Positions 17,689 to 27,965 of a stretch of 64,000 nucleotides of DNA are shown one piece after another; positions within the stretch are counted from its first letter, which is position 1, and each line of letters opens with the position of its first letter. This stretch comes from JAXGPP01 sp040766885. Its GTDB lineage: Bacteria > Planctomycetota > Planctomycetia > Pirellulales > Thermoguttaceae. Under the pieces are notes generated by a model, which was given only the letters and a program-made list of their open reading frames with translations, was not told where the DNA came from and did no database searches. The translations under genes were made by a program, and so were the position numbers. Where the stretch lies: assembly GCA_040766885.1 (NCBI GenBank), contig JAXGPP010000007.1:387167-451166 (forward strand), written 5' to 3'.

Positions 17689-17854
17689 ACGAATTGAGAA
17701 AGAACGAACAGGGAGCGCACCCGACGTAGCGGGCGGGCCCCGGCGCGACGGAGGTTCGTCGCTGGCGGACTGTAATATACCTGTGTTCATGTATTCTTGT
17801 CAATAATGAAACCGGCCGGAGTTGGAAATGTGCTGGGGTTTCTGGAGGGGGTGG
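17689..17854 (-). repeat. Dispersed ~170-bp repeat, copy B
   Basis: Second copy of the unit at 15696-15865 (see there for shared blocks). Here the conserved end block GTTCGTTCTTTCTCAATTCG is followed by unrelated sequence leading to the IS4 element. A run resembling ACAGAGAGCACCGAGGACAC follows outside the repeat near 17943-17965, a kind of simple repeat often seen in such genomes. Confidence 0.8.
17774..17803 (-). promoter_or_regulatory. Sigma70-like promoter in copy B, reading toward the IS4-type element
   Basis: TTGACA (17803-17798), 18-bp spacer, TATATT (17779-17774) on the minus strand. The predicted transcript runs through a hairpin leader and reaches the end of the IS4-type element about 180 bp later, so it could read into the transposase gene. 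Confidence 0.65.
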
Positions 17855-18295
17855 CTCAGGTGAGGAGCGGGGATCCGAGAGCCCGAGAGCCCAAAAGCGG
17901 GAAGCTGCGGCGGAGGTCGGAATCGCATTTGGGGAATGAACCACAGAGAGCACCGAGGACACCGAGTATGACGGAAAGCGGCCGTAGATGGCGGACCGGA
18001 GGAGAAGGGTTGCCACGGCCCCAGATCATGATCGGGCCGACCAGGCGTCTGGAGGAGCGGTGCAGAACGATCCGCTTCCGCTCGGCGGGCCGGCCTGCAG
18101 GAAGTCCGACTTCCGAGCCGCCGATGACGGAGCATACGCTGGTTCTATCCAGACCCCGCACTCTCGTCGGCTTTGCAGCCGAGAAATGGGCAGCCTGCGG
18201 GCGGGTACTTGGGGGAGAATAGCCCCAGTATTGACAAACCGGGAGGTTTTCTTAGGTTGGGGGCAGTGCAGGACCGGTTTGTTGGAGCCGTTGTC
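17855..18295. other. Intergenic stretch between copy B and the RHS gene
   Basis: No gene is supported. It contains the ACAGAGAGCACCGAGG-type simple repeat near 17943 and an open extension of the RHS frame from 18173 that has no RHS features. The upstream body of the RHS gene is missing, so this may be the junction of an old rearrangement. Confidence 0.4.
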
Positions 18296-19885
18296 ATGAA
18301 GGCGGTGGCGGAGAAACGGGTGGGATTGACGTACGACGCGGCGAGCCAGGCGGCGACGCTTTCGCGGTGTGCGAACCTGGCCGGCACGCAGGTGGTGGCG
18401 CACACGGAGTACGACTTCGACCTCGCCGGGCGGCTCCGCGGGATGGAGCACTTCAAGGGCGGAACAACCTTCGCCGATTACGACTGGACGTATGACGCGG
18501 CCGGCCGGATGACGGCCTTCGATTCGCTGGTCGACGGCACGGCCGGTTATACCAACGACGCCACAGGGCAATTGACAGGCGCCGACTACGACTACCAGGC
18601 CGACGAGACGTACGTTTACGATGACAACGGAAATCGCGTCAACAACGGCTACACGGTCGGCGCGAACAACCAGATGACGTCGGACGGGACGTATCGGTAT
18701 CTCTATGATGCCGAGGGCAACCGCACGCGGCGGTTCGTGGATGCGAACGCCAACGGGCTTTTGGACTCGGGCGACACGGACGTCACCGAGTACACGTGGG
18801 ACCACCGCAACCGGCTCACGGAAGTGACGCACCGAGCCGCCTACGGCCAGGCGGCGGACATGGTGGTGGAGAACTCCTACGACTTCGCCAACCGCTGGGT
18901 GCGGAAGATCCTGGACGACGACGGCGACGGGACGCGGGACTACACGCAGGTATTCGCCTACGACGGCAACCAAATCGTCCTTGATTTCCACCGCAACGGC
19001 CCCTGCGGGATGGAGGGAGGGCACCTGCGCGAGCGCTACCTGTGGGGAGCGGCGGTGGACCAGATCCTGGCCGAAGAGGCGGTGGACGGCGGCGGGGCGG
19101 AGAACGTCCTCTGGACCTTGACCGACCACCTGAACACGGTGCGGGATCTCGCCCAGTACAATCCCGGCACCGACAGCACCACGGTGCTCAACCACCTCGC
19201 GTACAACGCATTTGGTGAGGTCACGAGCGAGACTAATGCAGCGGTGGATAGCCTCTTCCTGTTCACGGCCAGGGCGTTCGACGAGGAGACTAGACTGCAG
19301 AACAATCTGAACCGCTGGTATGATCCGGCGGTCGGACGGTGGCTGAGTGAGGATCCGATTGGGTTTGTAGCAGCGGATGTCAACCTGAATCGCTACGTCG
19401 GCAACAGCCCCCTGAACAAGACCGATCCAACGGGAAAACAAGCCCCTGCTACAGTAGGAGACATTCTCGGGACACCGTATCGAGAGCCTCCAACTGCCAA
19501 GGGACTCTGCTGCACAATGAAGCAGAGTGCCAAATGCGCTCAATGCTCGTGCGACGATATTGAGAGTCTTTTCGAGGCAGCCAGTTCCCACAGCGCTCCC
19601 ATCGGCCGGAATCATTGCGAGCGATGGGCAGACAGCTTCTTAGAGGCCCAAAAACAGAAGACAAGTCCATGCTATACACTCAGCAAGGCCGAATGGCATT
19701 ACAAGCTGTACGACTGGCCTCCCTTTACCTGGATACCGAATTATCCTCCTCTCGGCCACCATGCTGTCCGCGTGACCATGTGCGATGGAACGGTGTTCTA
19801 CTTCGATGACGGTTGGTGGTCCACGGTAACAACGGGTGCCTTCTGGCCAAGCTTGATTCCGCCCACGGTTGAGCAAGACAGGTGA
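18296..19885 (+). CDS. RHS/YD-repeat protein, C-terminal core and variable tip (N-terminally short)
   Basis: A 529-aa protein. The ATG at 18296 has GGAG 8 bases upstream. Residues 1-379 carry YD repeats (YDFDLAGRL, WTYDAAGRMTAF, YVYDDNGNRV, YLYDAEGNRTRR, YTWDHRNRLTEV) and the RHS core (RYLWGAAVDQ, WTLTDHLNTVRDL, NRWYDPAVGRWLSEDPIGF, NRYVGNSPLNKTDPTG). Residues 380-529 are a variable C-terminal tip with Cys and His: NHCERWADSFLE, HHAVRVTMCDGTVFYFDDGWW. This could be a small papain-like Cys/His/Asp peptidase toxin; that is inference. Full RHS proteins exceed 1000 aa and have a signal peptide, both absent here, so this is likely a truncated or orphan 3' module. Two small genes follow. Confidence 0.82.
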   Translation: MKAVAEKRVGLTYDAASQAATLSRCANLAGTQVVAHTEYDFDLAGRLRGMEHFKGGTTFADYDWTYDAAGRMTAFDSLVDGTAGYTNDATGQLTGADYDYQADETYVYDDNGNRVNNGYTVGANNQMTSDGTYRYLYDAEGNRTRRFVDANANGLLDSGDTDVTEYTWDHRNRLTEVTHRAAYGQAADMVVENSYDFANRWVRKILDDDGDGTRDYTQVFAYDGNQIVLDFHRNGPCGMEGGHLRERYLWGAAVDQILAEEAVDGGGAENVLWTLTDHLNTVRDLAQYNPGTDSTTVLNHLAYNAFGEVTSETNAAVDSLFLFTARAFDEETRLQNNLNRWYDPAVGRWLSEDPIGFVAADVNLNRYVGNSPLNKTDPTGKQAPATVGDILGTPYREPPTAKGLCCTMKQSAKCAQCSCDDIESLFEAASSHSAPIGRNHCERWADSFLEAQKQKTSPCYTLSKAEWHYKLYDWPPFTWIPNYPPLGHHAVRVTMCDGTVFYFDDGWWSTVTTGAFWPSLIPPTVEQDR

Positions 19886-19904
19886 GTGCGTCGAGACCGA
19901 TCCA

Positions 19905-20264
19905 ATGATGCGAGTCATTCCGCTACTGGCCGCTTCGAGTTGGCCGTTTGCCATGTTGCTAGCTGTGCCGGTTTTCGCCACCTTGTTCCTCTTGGCGTTT
20001 AGGCTCGCGCACAACTCGCGGCAGCGCGTCGCTAACATGTTACTCGGCCTTTTTGGCTCAATTGCGGCCTTGATCGCACTGGGACATCTAATTGACATTC
20101 CCGAGAATGAATGGTTGCCTGGGGGGAACGCTGGTTTGCTTCTCGCCACAACGCTAACCATCGGGGCTGCGATCGGCGTTGCCGTCTCGGTTGTTGTTCG
20201 AAGGCTTCCGTCGCTTCTGAGGCGGGAGCCACCATCCTCTCAGCCTGGCGATTCAAGCGAGTGA
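19905..20264 (+). CDS. Small membrane protein, candidate immunity protein to the RHS tip
   Basis: A 119-aa protein starting MMRVIPLLAASSW 19 bp after the RHS stop. The frame is also open from a TTG at 19869 that overlaps the RHS gene. Three hydrophobic segments are visible: FAMLLAVPVFATLFLLAF, ANMLLGLFGSIAALIALG and AGLLLATTLTIGAAIGVAV, then a basic/polar tail. I do not recognise a family. Position directly after a polymorphic-toxin-like tip is where immunity genes sit, which is the only argument for that role. Confidence 0.6.
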   Translation: MMRVIPLLAASSWPFAMLLAVPVFATLFLLAFRLAHNSRQRVANMLLGLFGSIAALIALGHLIDIPENEWLPGGNAGLLLATTLTIGAAIGVAVSVVVRRLPSLLRREPPSSQPGDSSE

Positions 20265-20276
20265 ATAAAGACGGCG

Positions 20277-20310
20277 GGTGGCACTGCTGACTTGTTCAGC
20301 AATGCCCACC
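20277..20310. repeat. REP-like hairpin (GGCACTGCTGA/TCAGCAATGCC type)
   Basis: Imperfect inverted repeat GGTGGCACTGCTGA with TCAGCAATGCCCACC directly after the small membrane protein gene. It resembles the hairpin at 12113-12140. It may serve as a terminator. Confidence 0.55.
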
Positions 20311-20386
20311 TGACGCCCGACCTTCCGAGATTCACGGATTCACAGCCGCGTCTTACCCCGTGCAGCCGATGGACGAGTGACAAATC

Positions 20387-20887
20387 ATGTCGAAGACGTT
20401 ACTTTCAAAGATATTTCCATCTAGGCAGCTGATAGTTCGTAATGTAGCACGGCGAAGCCTGCATAGCCGATTTACCCGTCTTGCTTACGTCGTGGCGAGC
20501 ATACTGGTCCTGGGGTTTATTTCTGGCTGTCAGGAGTCCGCGCAGGATGTCCGTTTTGCGGTCGAGTCCGCGCGAGTTGACAGCGACGGGTGGGTACGCG
20601 TCCGCGTGGTTGACGGCGGTGACATAAGCTGCCGAATTGTCAACAGCTTGCGGACGAGAGGCGGGGAGGTAGTCCTTGGTCGAAGCACAATCAGCCTCAA
20701 GTCCGGCTCATTTGACGGGGTGGCGGAAAACAGAGTTGCTACATCGGACCCTTCGACGGTTCGCTTCTTCGTCAAGACAGGTGAGGTATTCACGATGAAG
20801 CACGGATCAGAACGGACGCTCGCCACGTTCGAACATGAGGACTCGACTGGCACTCATCCGGCGAGCCTGATCATAAAGGTCGAATAG
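20387..20887 (+). CDS. Putative lipoprotein of unknown function
   Basis: A 166-aa protein with a basic N-terminus, a hydrophobic stretch (YVVASILVLGFISGC) and a lipobox ending at Cys near residue 48, so it is probably lipidated after a long n-region. The mature part has alternating strands (DVRFAVESARVDSDGWVRVRV, STVRFFVKTGEVFTM) but no family I know. It lies 122 bp after the small membrane protein on the same strand. An internal start could shorten the n-region. Confidence 0.65.
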   Translation: MSKTLLSKIFPSRQLIVRNVARRSLHSRFTRLAYVVASILVLGFISGCQESAQDVRFAVESARVDSDGWVRVRVVDGGDISCRIVNSLRTRGGEVVLGRSTISLKSGSFDGVAENRVATSDPSTVRFFVKTGEVFTMKHGSERTLATFEHEDSTGTHPASLIIKVE

Positions 20888-21838
20888 GCACGGCAAAGCA
20901 GCGCAAGGAGCATCGCAAAAGGGATGGAAAGCATTCCGGGGAGTTCAGGGCGTTGTTCTGGTGCTGACCGGCTCTCAGGGCGTAGTGCGCGAGGGAACGT
21001 GAACCGCTTGGGATGGGTGGATTAGGGTCATGCAGCGGGCCGAGGCGATTGGCTGACGTAATCGTCGGCTCTGCCGTTCTCCGAACTGGGGCACGTGGTT
21101 AGCGTTCCGCTATTCTTTGGGTTTCGCCTTCAGGCAGGGCTCCGGAAGAAAAGGCGAAATTCTTCGCTCGAGCGTGCGCGGTTTTGCGGCGGAATCGCAA
21201 TTGGAAAGGTGGGGCGCGGCTGCGCGCTTGAGTTGCACCGGGCATGGCATAACGAGGCAGGCATGTTCCATGGCGCCGATGGTTCGCCGGTGGTTCAGTT
21301 GCTCGTCCTCGCGGAGCCGGGGGCGATCCGCCAGATGCTCGCGGAGACGCTTTCGATCGTCGGCGGGCTGGACGTGACCGCGGCCGGGTGGAACGAGCGG
21401 CCGCAGGGGCGGCACGGGGACTGCGGGTTGAAATCGCACGAGTACCATCAGCCGGTCGCTACGCGACCGGGAGCAATACGAAGAAGGAGGCGAGGGGGCG
21501 GCAAGTTGTCCGTGGGTTGAAACCCACGGCTACCATCATGGGGTCGCTACGCGACCGGAAGCCGATACGGGGTGAACGTGCTAGAGCGGCGTCTGAAGGG
21601 GAAGGGTACGCGGGGCGTCCGAACGGTGCGCTGCCACGGGCAGGCGAGACGCCTGCACCACAAGGCAGAAAGATGGACCAGTCCCCGGGGACGCGGAGCG
21701 TCCGGGCAGTGCGCTGCCACGCGGGGCGTGGGAATGGGGGAAACCGGGCAGGCGAGACGCCTGCACCACAAGGGGGCGCGTGGGAACGAGGGAAACCGGG
21801 CAGGCGAGACGCCTGCACCACAAGCGGAAGGGGCGCGG
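20888..21838. repeat. Gene-free stretch with REP-like palindromes
   Basis: No gene is supported in 951 bp. Three copies of a 25-bp unit GCAGGCGAGACGCCTGC plus ACCACAAG occur at 21640-21664, 21748-21772 and 21800-21824; a variant is at 30629-30653. Each folds as GCAGGCG-AGA-CGCCTGC. Other hairpins are CCGTGGGTT/AACCCACGG near 21510 and GTCGC-TAC-GCGAC twice (about 21457 and 21543). Spacing is irregular, unlike a CRISPR array. Confidence 0.75.
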
Positions 21839-23356
21839 CTAGGGTGGGGTAATCCGGTGGTCGAGTTGCGGCTGGCCGGGGACGAGGTGGGCGCGGTGGG
21901 ATTCGACTTCGCGGAGGAGGTCGGCCACGACGTCGGGATGCTCTGCCGCCACGTTGTACTGTTCACCGGGATCATGCCCGAGATGGTACAGAAGCGGCGG
22001 ATCGTGGGGCTCGAGCTTGCCCGGTCCGTAACCCGGCTGAGTGAGCAGATGCGCCTTGAACGCGCCTTTTCGGACCGCGAACAACCGGGTGCCGCGGTAG
22101 TAGAACATCACGTTTCGCGGGCTCGGGCCGGTTCCCCGCAAGGCAGGGGAGAGATCCGCGCCGTCCAAAGGACGGTCACCCGGCGGTTCCACACCGGCCA
22201 GCGCGGCGCACGTGGGGAGCAGGTCGAGCGTGGAGCCCATCTGGCGGACCACGCCCGGCCGGATCGTGCCGGGCCACCAGAAGATGGCCGGTTCGCGCAT
22301 GCCCCCTTCCCACGTGCTCCCCTTGCCGTCGCGCAAGAGACCGGCCGATCCGCCCTGCACGCCGAACGTGAGCCAGGGGCCGTTGTCTGAAGTGAAAACG
22401 ACGAGCGTGCGGCGATCGAGCTTCAGTTCGCGCAGCGTATCGAGCACGCGGCCCACGCTCCAGTCGAGTTCCTCGATCACGTCGCCGTACAGGCCGCGGG
22501 CGCTCTGACCGTCGAAATCATCGGAGGCAAACAGGGGCACGTGAGGCATGTTGTGGGCCAGGTAGAGGAAGAAGGGGCGCTCGCGGTGCGCGCGGATCAG
22601 GCGGACCGCCTCCTCGGTGTAACGCCTGGTGATCGTCTCCTGGTCGGCCGGTCGCTCGACGATCTCGGCGTCGCGCATGAGCGGTACGTTCCAGTAGGCC
22701 GATTTCGGCTGCTGGAAGGGGGCGTGCCCCTTCTCACCCGGCACCCGGTCCATGTCGTTTGAATAAGGGATGCCGAAGTAGGAGTCGAATCCCTGGGTGG
22801 TGGGGAGGTACTGAGCGAGATGGCCCAAATGCCATTTGCCGACGCATGCGGTGGCATACCCGGCCGACTTGAGCACCTCGGCGATCGTGATCTCTTCGGC
22901 GGGCAGACCGCCGGCCGAATCGGGGAACAACACCCGGCGGGTGTCGCTGCACATGCCGGAGCGGATCGGCAGCCGGCCGGTGAGAATCGCGGCACGGCTC
23001 GGCGTGCAGACGCATTCGGCGACGTAGAAATCGGTCCAGCGCTGTCCTTCGGCCGCCATGCGGTCGAGATTCGGCGTGCGGATAGTGGGGTGGCCATAGC
23101 AGGCCAGGTCGCCGTAGCCGAGGTCGTCGCAGAAGATGATGACGACATTGGGCTTTTGGGCGGGAAGCGATTGTTCCGCGGCGTTTAGCACTGGCGGAAG
23201 AGCTGCTTCCGTATTGTCGCCTTTCGTCTCGCCAAACGACGCTTCTTTCGCAGAGCGAAAGGCGACAGTTGTTGATTCGCCGGCGACTACCGGGTGGACT
23301 GCGGCGACAGCCGCGAGTGCGAAGAGCAGGCTGCAAGTCCAACGCAGGCGCGACAT
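21839..23356 (-). CDS. Type I sulfatase (arylsulfatase family), exported
   Basis: A 505-aa protein. The ATG at 23356 has GGAG 8 bases upstream and starts a signal peptide (WTCSLLFALAAVAAVHPVVAG). The sulfatase signature is present: Cys117 in CTPSRAAILTGR, the residue converted to formylglycine by the anaerobic/FGE maturation system. Metal-binding NVVIIFCDDLGYGDL begins the domain; GKWHLG, TSDNGPW and a C-terminal ARKGAFKAHLL-like strand complete it. It hydrolyses sulfate esters, probably on polysaccharides, in the periplasm. No maturation enzyme lies nearby. The final residues run HRITPP. Confidence 0.95.
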   Translation of the reverse strand: MSRLRWTCSLLFALAAVAAVHPVVAGESTTVAFRSAKEASFGETKGDNTEAALPPVLNAAEQSLPAQKPNVVIIFCDDLGYGDLACYGHPTIRTPNLDRMAAEGQRWTDFYVAECVCTPSRAAILTGRLPIRSGMCSDTRRVLFPDSAGGLPAEEITIAEVLKSAGYATACVGKWHLGHLAQYLPTTQGFDSYFGIPYSNDMDRVPGEKGHAPFQQPKSAYWNVPLMRDAEIVERPADQETITRRYTEEAVRLIRAHRERPFFLYLAHNMPHVPLFASDDFDGQSARGLYGDVIEELDWSVGRVLDTLRELKLDRRTLVVFTSDNGPWLTFGVQGGSAGLLRDGKGSTWEGGMREPAIFWWPGTIRPGVVRQMGSTLDLLPTCAALAGVEPPGDRPLDGADLSPALRGTGPSPRNVMFYYRGTRLFAVRKGAFKAHLLTQPGYGPGKLEPHDPPLLYHLGHDPGEQYNVAAEHPDVVADLLREVESHRAHLVPGQPQLDHRITPP

Positions 23357-23411
23357 GGCGGATCTCCATGGCTCGAGGTCAGTGGATCGCAAACGGCCGG
23401 TCCCGCGCGGC

Positions 23412-24662
<1,251 letters not shown>

Positions 24663-24870
24663 GCTGGTTGCTCTCCTGTCGAGGTTGGCGGGGGGAGTGA
24701 ACGAGTCCGGAGGCAGCGGAGCCGAGATCGACGGCATGGACCGCGGCGACGGGAGGTCGCTTTCCGAGCAAACGCCAATTGTTCCTTCCATCCAATGGAG
24801 TATCCATCTACATTAAATGAGAGCAGCATTCACTTCAATGGAGCCGCAAGGAATTCACGAGACGCAAAGC

Positions 24871-27132
24871 ATGGACTGGAAGCGACTTGCTACCGTGGCT
24901 GCGATTTTGGCCGGGGCTTTTACGGCGACGGAGACGGAGGCGCAGTCCTTCCGCAGGGGGGGCACGGAGTTCAATGCGCTGCGTCCGGTCGTTCTGCCCG
25001 GCGACAGCCGTTTCGCGGTGGTGGTGGTCCAGTTCTTCCACCATGGGCAGATCGCGGCCGACGGGCGCAACGTGTTCGTGACCACGCGCGACGACAAGCT
25101 CGTCCCCAGCAGGGTCCTGCAACTCGGCCCAGGGGACTATTGCCGCCTTGCGTTTCAGCCCGCGGGGGGGCAGCGGGCCTACGAAATCTGCTATGGCGGG
25201 CCGCCGCCGCAAGACGAGATCCCGGGGTGGACCAGCCGCGACGGCCTGGTGCTGGAGGCGCGGCAGTACAAAGACTGCAATCTCAACAGCCTGGAGTCGG
25301 TCCGCGAGGCGTTCGAGTCGGCGGCGCCGATCGGCGCCGACTACGTGGAGAACGTGCACCACTCGCACAACCCGTTCGCCTTGAAGCCGGCGCCGTTTCT
25401 GAGCAAGTACTCCGGCTGGCTCGACGTGCCATCGGCCGGGACGTACGGTTTTCTAACATCGAGCCAGGACTGCAGTTTTTTGTTGATTGACGACAAGCTG
25501 GTGGTCGATGCGCCTGGCCGGCACGGCCCGGCGCGGCAGGCCGTACCCGGCTCGCGCAAGGACGTGACCCTTTCGGCCGGCGCGCACAAGTTTGAGTATT
25601 ACCATGCCGCCAGTGGACCGGAGGCGGTGATGGTGGCTGCCTGGGAGCCCTCGCCCGCCGGGCCCACCCCTAAACCGACCGCGATCCCGGCGGAGAACTT
25701 TCGCGCTTCGCTGGTGGGGCGCGTCCAGGTGGGGACGGTTACGATGCGCAACGAGAAGCTGATGCCCGACTTCGCGGTGAACATCAGCGGCGACGTTCCT
25801 TTGCCGGAGAACGACGAAGCACTTATCGGCGTGAAGTTTATCGATCTCTCACCGGCGGCGCTGACGAGCAAGTCGAAAATGCTGTGGGATTTTGGCGACG
25901 GGCAGACGAGCGAGGAGCCGAACGCGTTCCACGTCTATCTCCGGCCCGGGCTGTTCACGGTGAAGCTGACTGTCAAGCGCGGCGGCCGCGACTGGGTAAT
26001 GACGAACCGCGTGCACATCGACCGCCCGACGCTACTGCGGAGCGCCAAACCGGAGACGCTTGCCAAGCTCGACGATTACCTGCCGACCCTGGACACGTAC
26101 GACGCCAGCAAGCTCGACCTTGCATCGCTTCGGCAACTCGTGCTGGCCTATCAATGGAAGGCCGAGTCGCTGATGGCCGCACCGGAGAATTCGGAGGGGG
26201 AAGAGGCAGGCGCGGCCGAAGAGAAGACGGACGCTCAGCGCAAGGCAGAGGCGAAAGCGCTGGAAGAGAAAGAGACGCTGGCGAAAGAGTACCTTCGCAA
26301 GGCAGTGGCAGCGGGGAAAGCGGCTTTTGCCGACGATGCGGCAACGACGAGCGGCGGCCGAGAACTGCTCGAGTTGGCCCGGCTGGTGGCGACGATGGCG
26401 CGCAACGAAATCGGCGACTCGCCGGGCGCCGCGCAGATCTGGCGCGGGGCGGGACGCCGCCTGCGGAGCGATGAGTTCGTTGCCGCCTGTGCGATCGAGG
26501 TGGGCGACATCGCGCTGAATGACGAGAACGATCCGAAGACCGCGAAGCTGATGCTCGACGCCGCCACGCAACGGATGGGGCAGACACAGACGGGTGAGTT
26601 GGCCAGCCGGCTCTACCGCGTGTGGGGCGACTACCATGCGGCGGCCGGCGACGGCAAGGCGGCGCGCAACTCCTATGCCAAAGCGGCGATCGCTCTGCCC
26701 CAGACTCGCGGCCATATTGAGGCCACGGCATGGCGCGGCGCTCGCAGCCGCTCCGCCGAGGAGTACGTCAAGACAGCGCAGTTCGATCGGGCAATCCAGG
26801 AGATTCGGGCGTGGGAGGCCGAGTTTCCCGAGGAGAAGATCGAAGGCTACCTGACGCTCCTCTATGCCCAGTATTGGGCAGGACTGGAAAAGCACGACCA
26901 GGCGATTGCGCTGGCCGAGCAATTGCAGACAGTCAATCCCGACTCGGCCTATCTCGATCAGGTCTTGATGCTGGCCGCCGAGAGCGAACTGAAACGCGGA
27001 AGGCCCGATCGCGCGATTGCCACACTCGAGTCATTGCTCAAGGATCAGCCGGGCAGTCCGCTCGTGCCGCAGATCCGCAAGCGGATTGCGGAGATCCATT
27101 CGTCAGGACAGAAAGGACCAAAGGGACGATGA
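24871..27132 (+). CDS. Exported protein with PA14-like, PKD and tetratricopeptide segments
   Basis: A 753-aa protein. The ATG at 24871 starts a signal peptide (LATVAAILAGAFTATETEA). Residues about 160-270 resemble a PA14-type domain (FLSKYSGWLDVPSAGTYGFL, DCSFLLIDDKLVVD). Residues about 330-390 include a PKD-like WDFGDGQTSEEPNAFHVY. A charged coiled region (about 440-475, rich in E/A/K) is followed by TPR-like helices to the end (LYRVWGDYHAAAGDGKAARN, YAQYWAGLEKHDQAI). A surface carbohydrate-binding or scaffold role is inferred. Its TGA overlaps the ATG of the next gene (ATGA). Confidence 0.8.
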   Translation: MDWKRLATVAAILAGAFTATETEAQSFRRGGTEFNALRPVVLPGDSRFAVVVVQFFHHGQIAADGRNVFVTTRDDKLVPSRVLQLGPGDYCRLAFQPAGGQRAYEICYGGPPPQDEIPGWTSRDGLVLEARQYKDCNLNSLESVREAFESAAPIGADYVENVHHSHNPFALKPAPFLSKYSGWLDVPSAGTYGFLTSSQDCSFLLIDDKLVVDAPGRHGPARQAVPGSRKDVTLSAGAHKFEYYHAASGPEAVMVAAWEPSPAGPTPKPTAIPAENFRASLVGRVQVGTVTMRNEKLMPDFAVNISGDVPLPENDEALIGVKFIDLSPAALTSKSKMLWDFGDGQTSEEPNAFHVYLRPGLFTVKLTVKRGGRDWVMTNRVHIDRPTLLRSAKPETLAKLDDYLPTLDTYDASKLDLASLRQLVLAYQWKAESLMAAPENSEGEEAGAAEEKTDAQRKAEAKALEEKETLAKEYLRKAVAAGKAAFADDAATTSGGRELLELARLVATMARNEIGDSPGAAQIWRGAGRRLRSDEFVAACAIEVGDIALNDENDPKTAKLMLDAATQRMGQTQTGELASRLYRVWGDYHAAAGDGKAARNSYAKAAIALPQTRGHIEATAWRGARSRSAEEYVKTAQFDRAIQEIRAWEAEFPEEKIEGYLTLLYAQYWAGLEKHDQAIALAEQLQTVNPDSAYLDQVLMLAAESELKRGRPDRAIATLESLLKDQPGSPLVPQIRKRIAEIHSSGQKGPKGR

Positions 27133-27944
27133 TTCGCACCTGTATGATGCTGGCGGGGATTTGCAGTTTCTGTTCGGGGGTTTATGGCGTGGAAATCATC
27201 GCTCATCGCGGGGCGTCGGCTCACGCGCCCGAGAACACGTTGGCCGCGGTCAATCTGGCCTGGCAAATCGGCGCCGATGCGGTGGAGGTCGACGTGTATC
27301 TTTCGGCCGACGGACACATCGTCGTCATGCACGACGACACGACGAAGCGAACCGGCGGACGCGACTGGAAGATCAATGAGCGGACCCTGGCCGAGTTGCG
27401 GACGCTGGACGTGGGAAGCTGGAAAGGCCCCGCCTGGGCCGGGGAGAAAATTCCGACGCTTGCCGAAGTACTCGCCACGATCCCGAACGGCAAACGGCTG
27501 TTTATCGAGATCAAGTGCGGCCCGGAAATCGCCGAACCGCTTGCCCAGGTCCTCGCCGAAGCAGGCCGACCGGCTGCGGAGACGGTGGTGATCGCCTTCA
27601 AGCTGCCCGTGGCCGAGGCGGTGAAACGGCGATTGCCCGGTATGCGAGTCTACTGGCTGTACTCGACCAGTCCGAAGAAAGACAAGGAAACCGGCCGCCT
27701 GGTCGATCATCCCGAGGAACTGCTTGAAGTCTGCCGCCGTGCCGGCCTCGACGGGCTTGATCTCGGCTACCAAAGCCAGTTAACACCCGAATTCGCCGCG
27801 AAAATGCGCAACCTGGGATTGGGGCTCTATGTCTGGACCGTCAACAAGCCCGATGTCGCCCAGCGGCTCCATGCACTGGGTGTAGATGGAATCACCACGG
27901 ACGATCCGCGGTTGATTCGAGAGCACCTGGAGGTGGGCCAATAG
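27129..27944 (+). CDS. Glycerophosphodiester phosphodiesterase
   Basis: A 271-aa protein. Its ATG overlaps the stop of the upstream gene by 4 bases, which implies translational coupling. The short N-terminal signal (CMMLAGICSFCSGVYG) is followed by the GDPD catalytic core: EIIAHRGASAHAPENTL (catalytic His), VEVDVYLSADGHIVVMHDDT (metal Glu/Asp and second His), LFIEIKCG, and the C-terminal GLYVWTVNKPDVA and GVDGITTDDP. It hydrolyses glycerophosphodiesters to glycerol-3-phosphate and alcohol, likely in the periplasm. The length suits the short bacterial form. Confidence 0.93.
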   Translation: MIRTCMMLAGICSFCSGVYGVEIIAHRGASAHAPENTLAAVNLAWQIGADAVEVDVYLSADGHIVVMHDDTTKRTGGRDWKINERTLAELRTLDVGSWKGPAWAGEKIPTLAEVLATIPNGKRLFIEIKCGPEIAEPLAQVLAEAGRPAAETVVIAFKLPVAEAVKRRLPGMRVYWLYSTSPKKDKETGRLVDHPEELLEVCRRAGLDGLDLGYQSQLTPEFAAKMRNLGLGLYVWTVNKPDVAQRLHALGVDGITTDDPRLIREHLEVGQ

Positions 27945-27965
27945 CGGCGGACCGTCAAGAAACGA

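Noticed and set aside
18026..19615. A 529-codon open frame on the minus strand
   Set aside because: Antisense to the RHS gene, whose YD repeats and core are clear on the plus strand.
21095..21520. A 141-codon frame in the repeat-rich stretch
   Set aside because: It runs through hairpin repeats and has no family motif or ribosome site.
21601..21830. Possible CRISPR array
   Set aside because: The repeated units are palindromes with irregular spacing (108 and 52 bp) and no uniform spacers, and no cas gene lies in the window.
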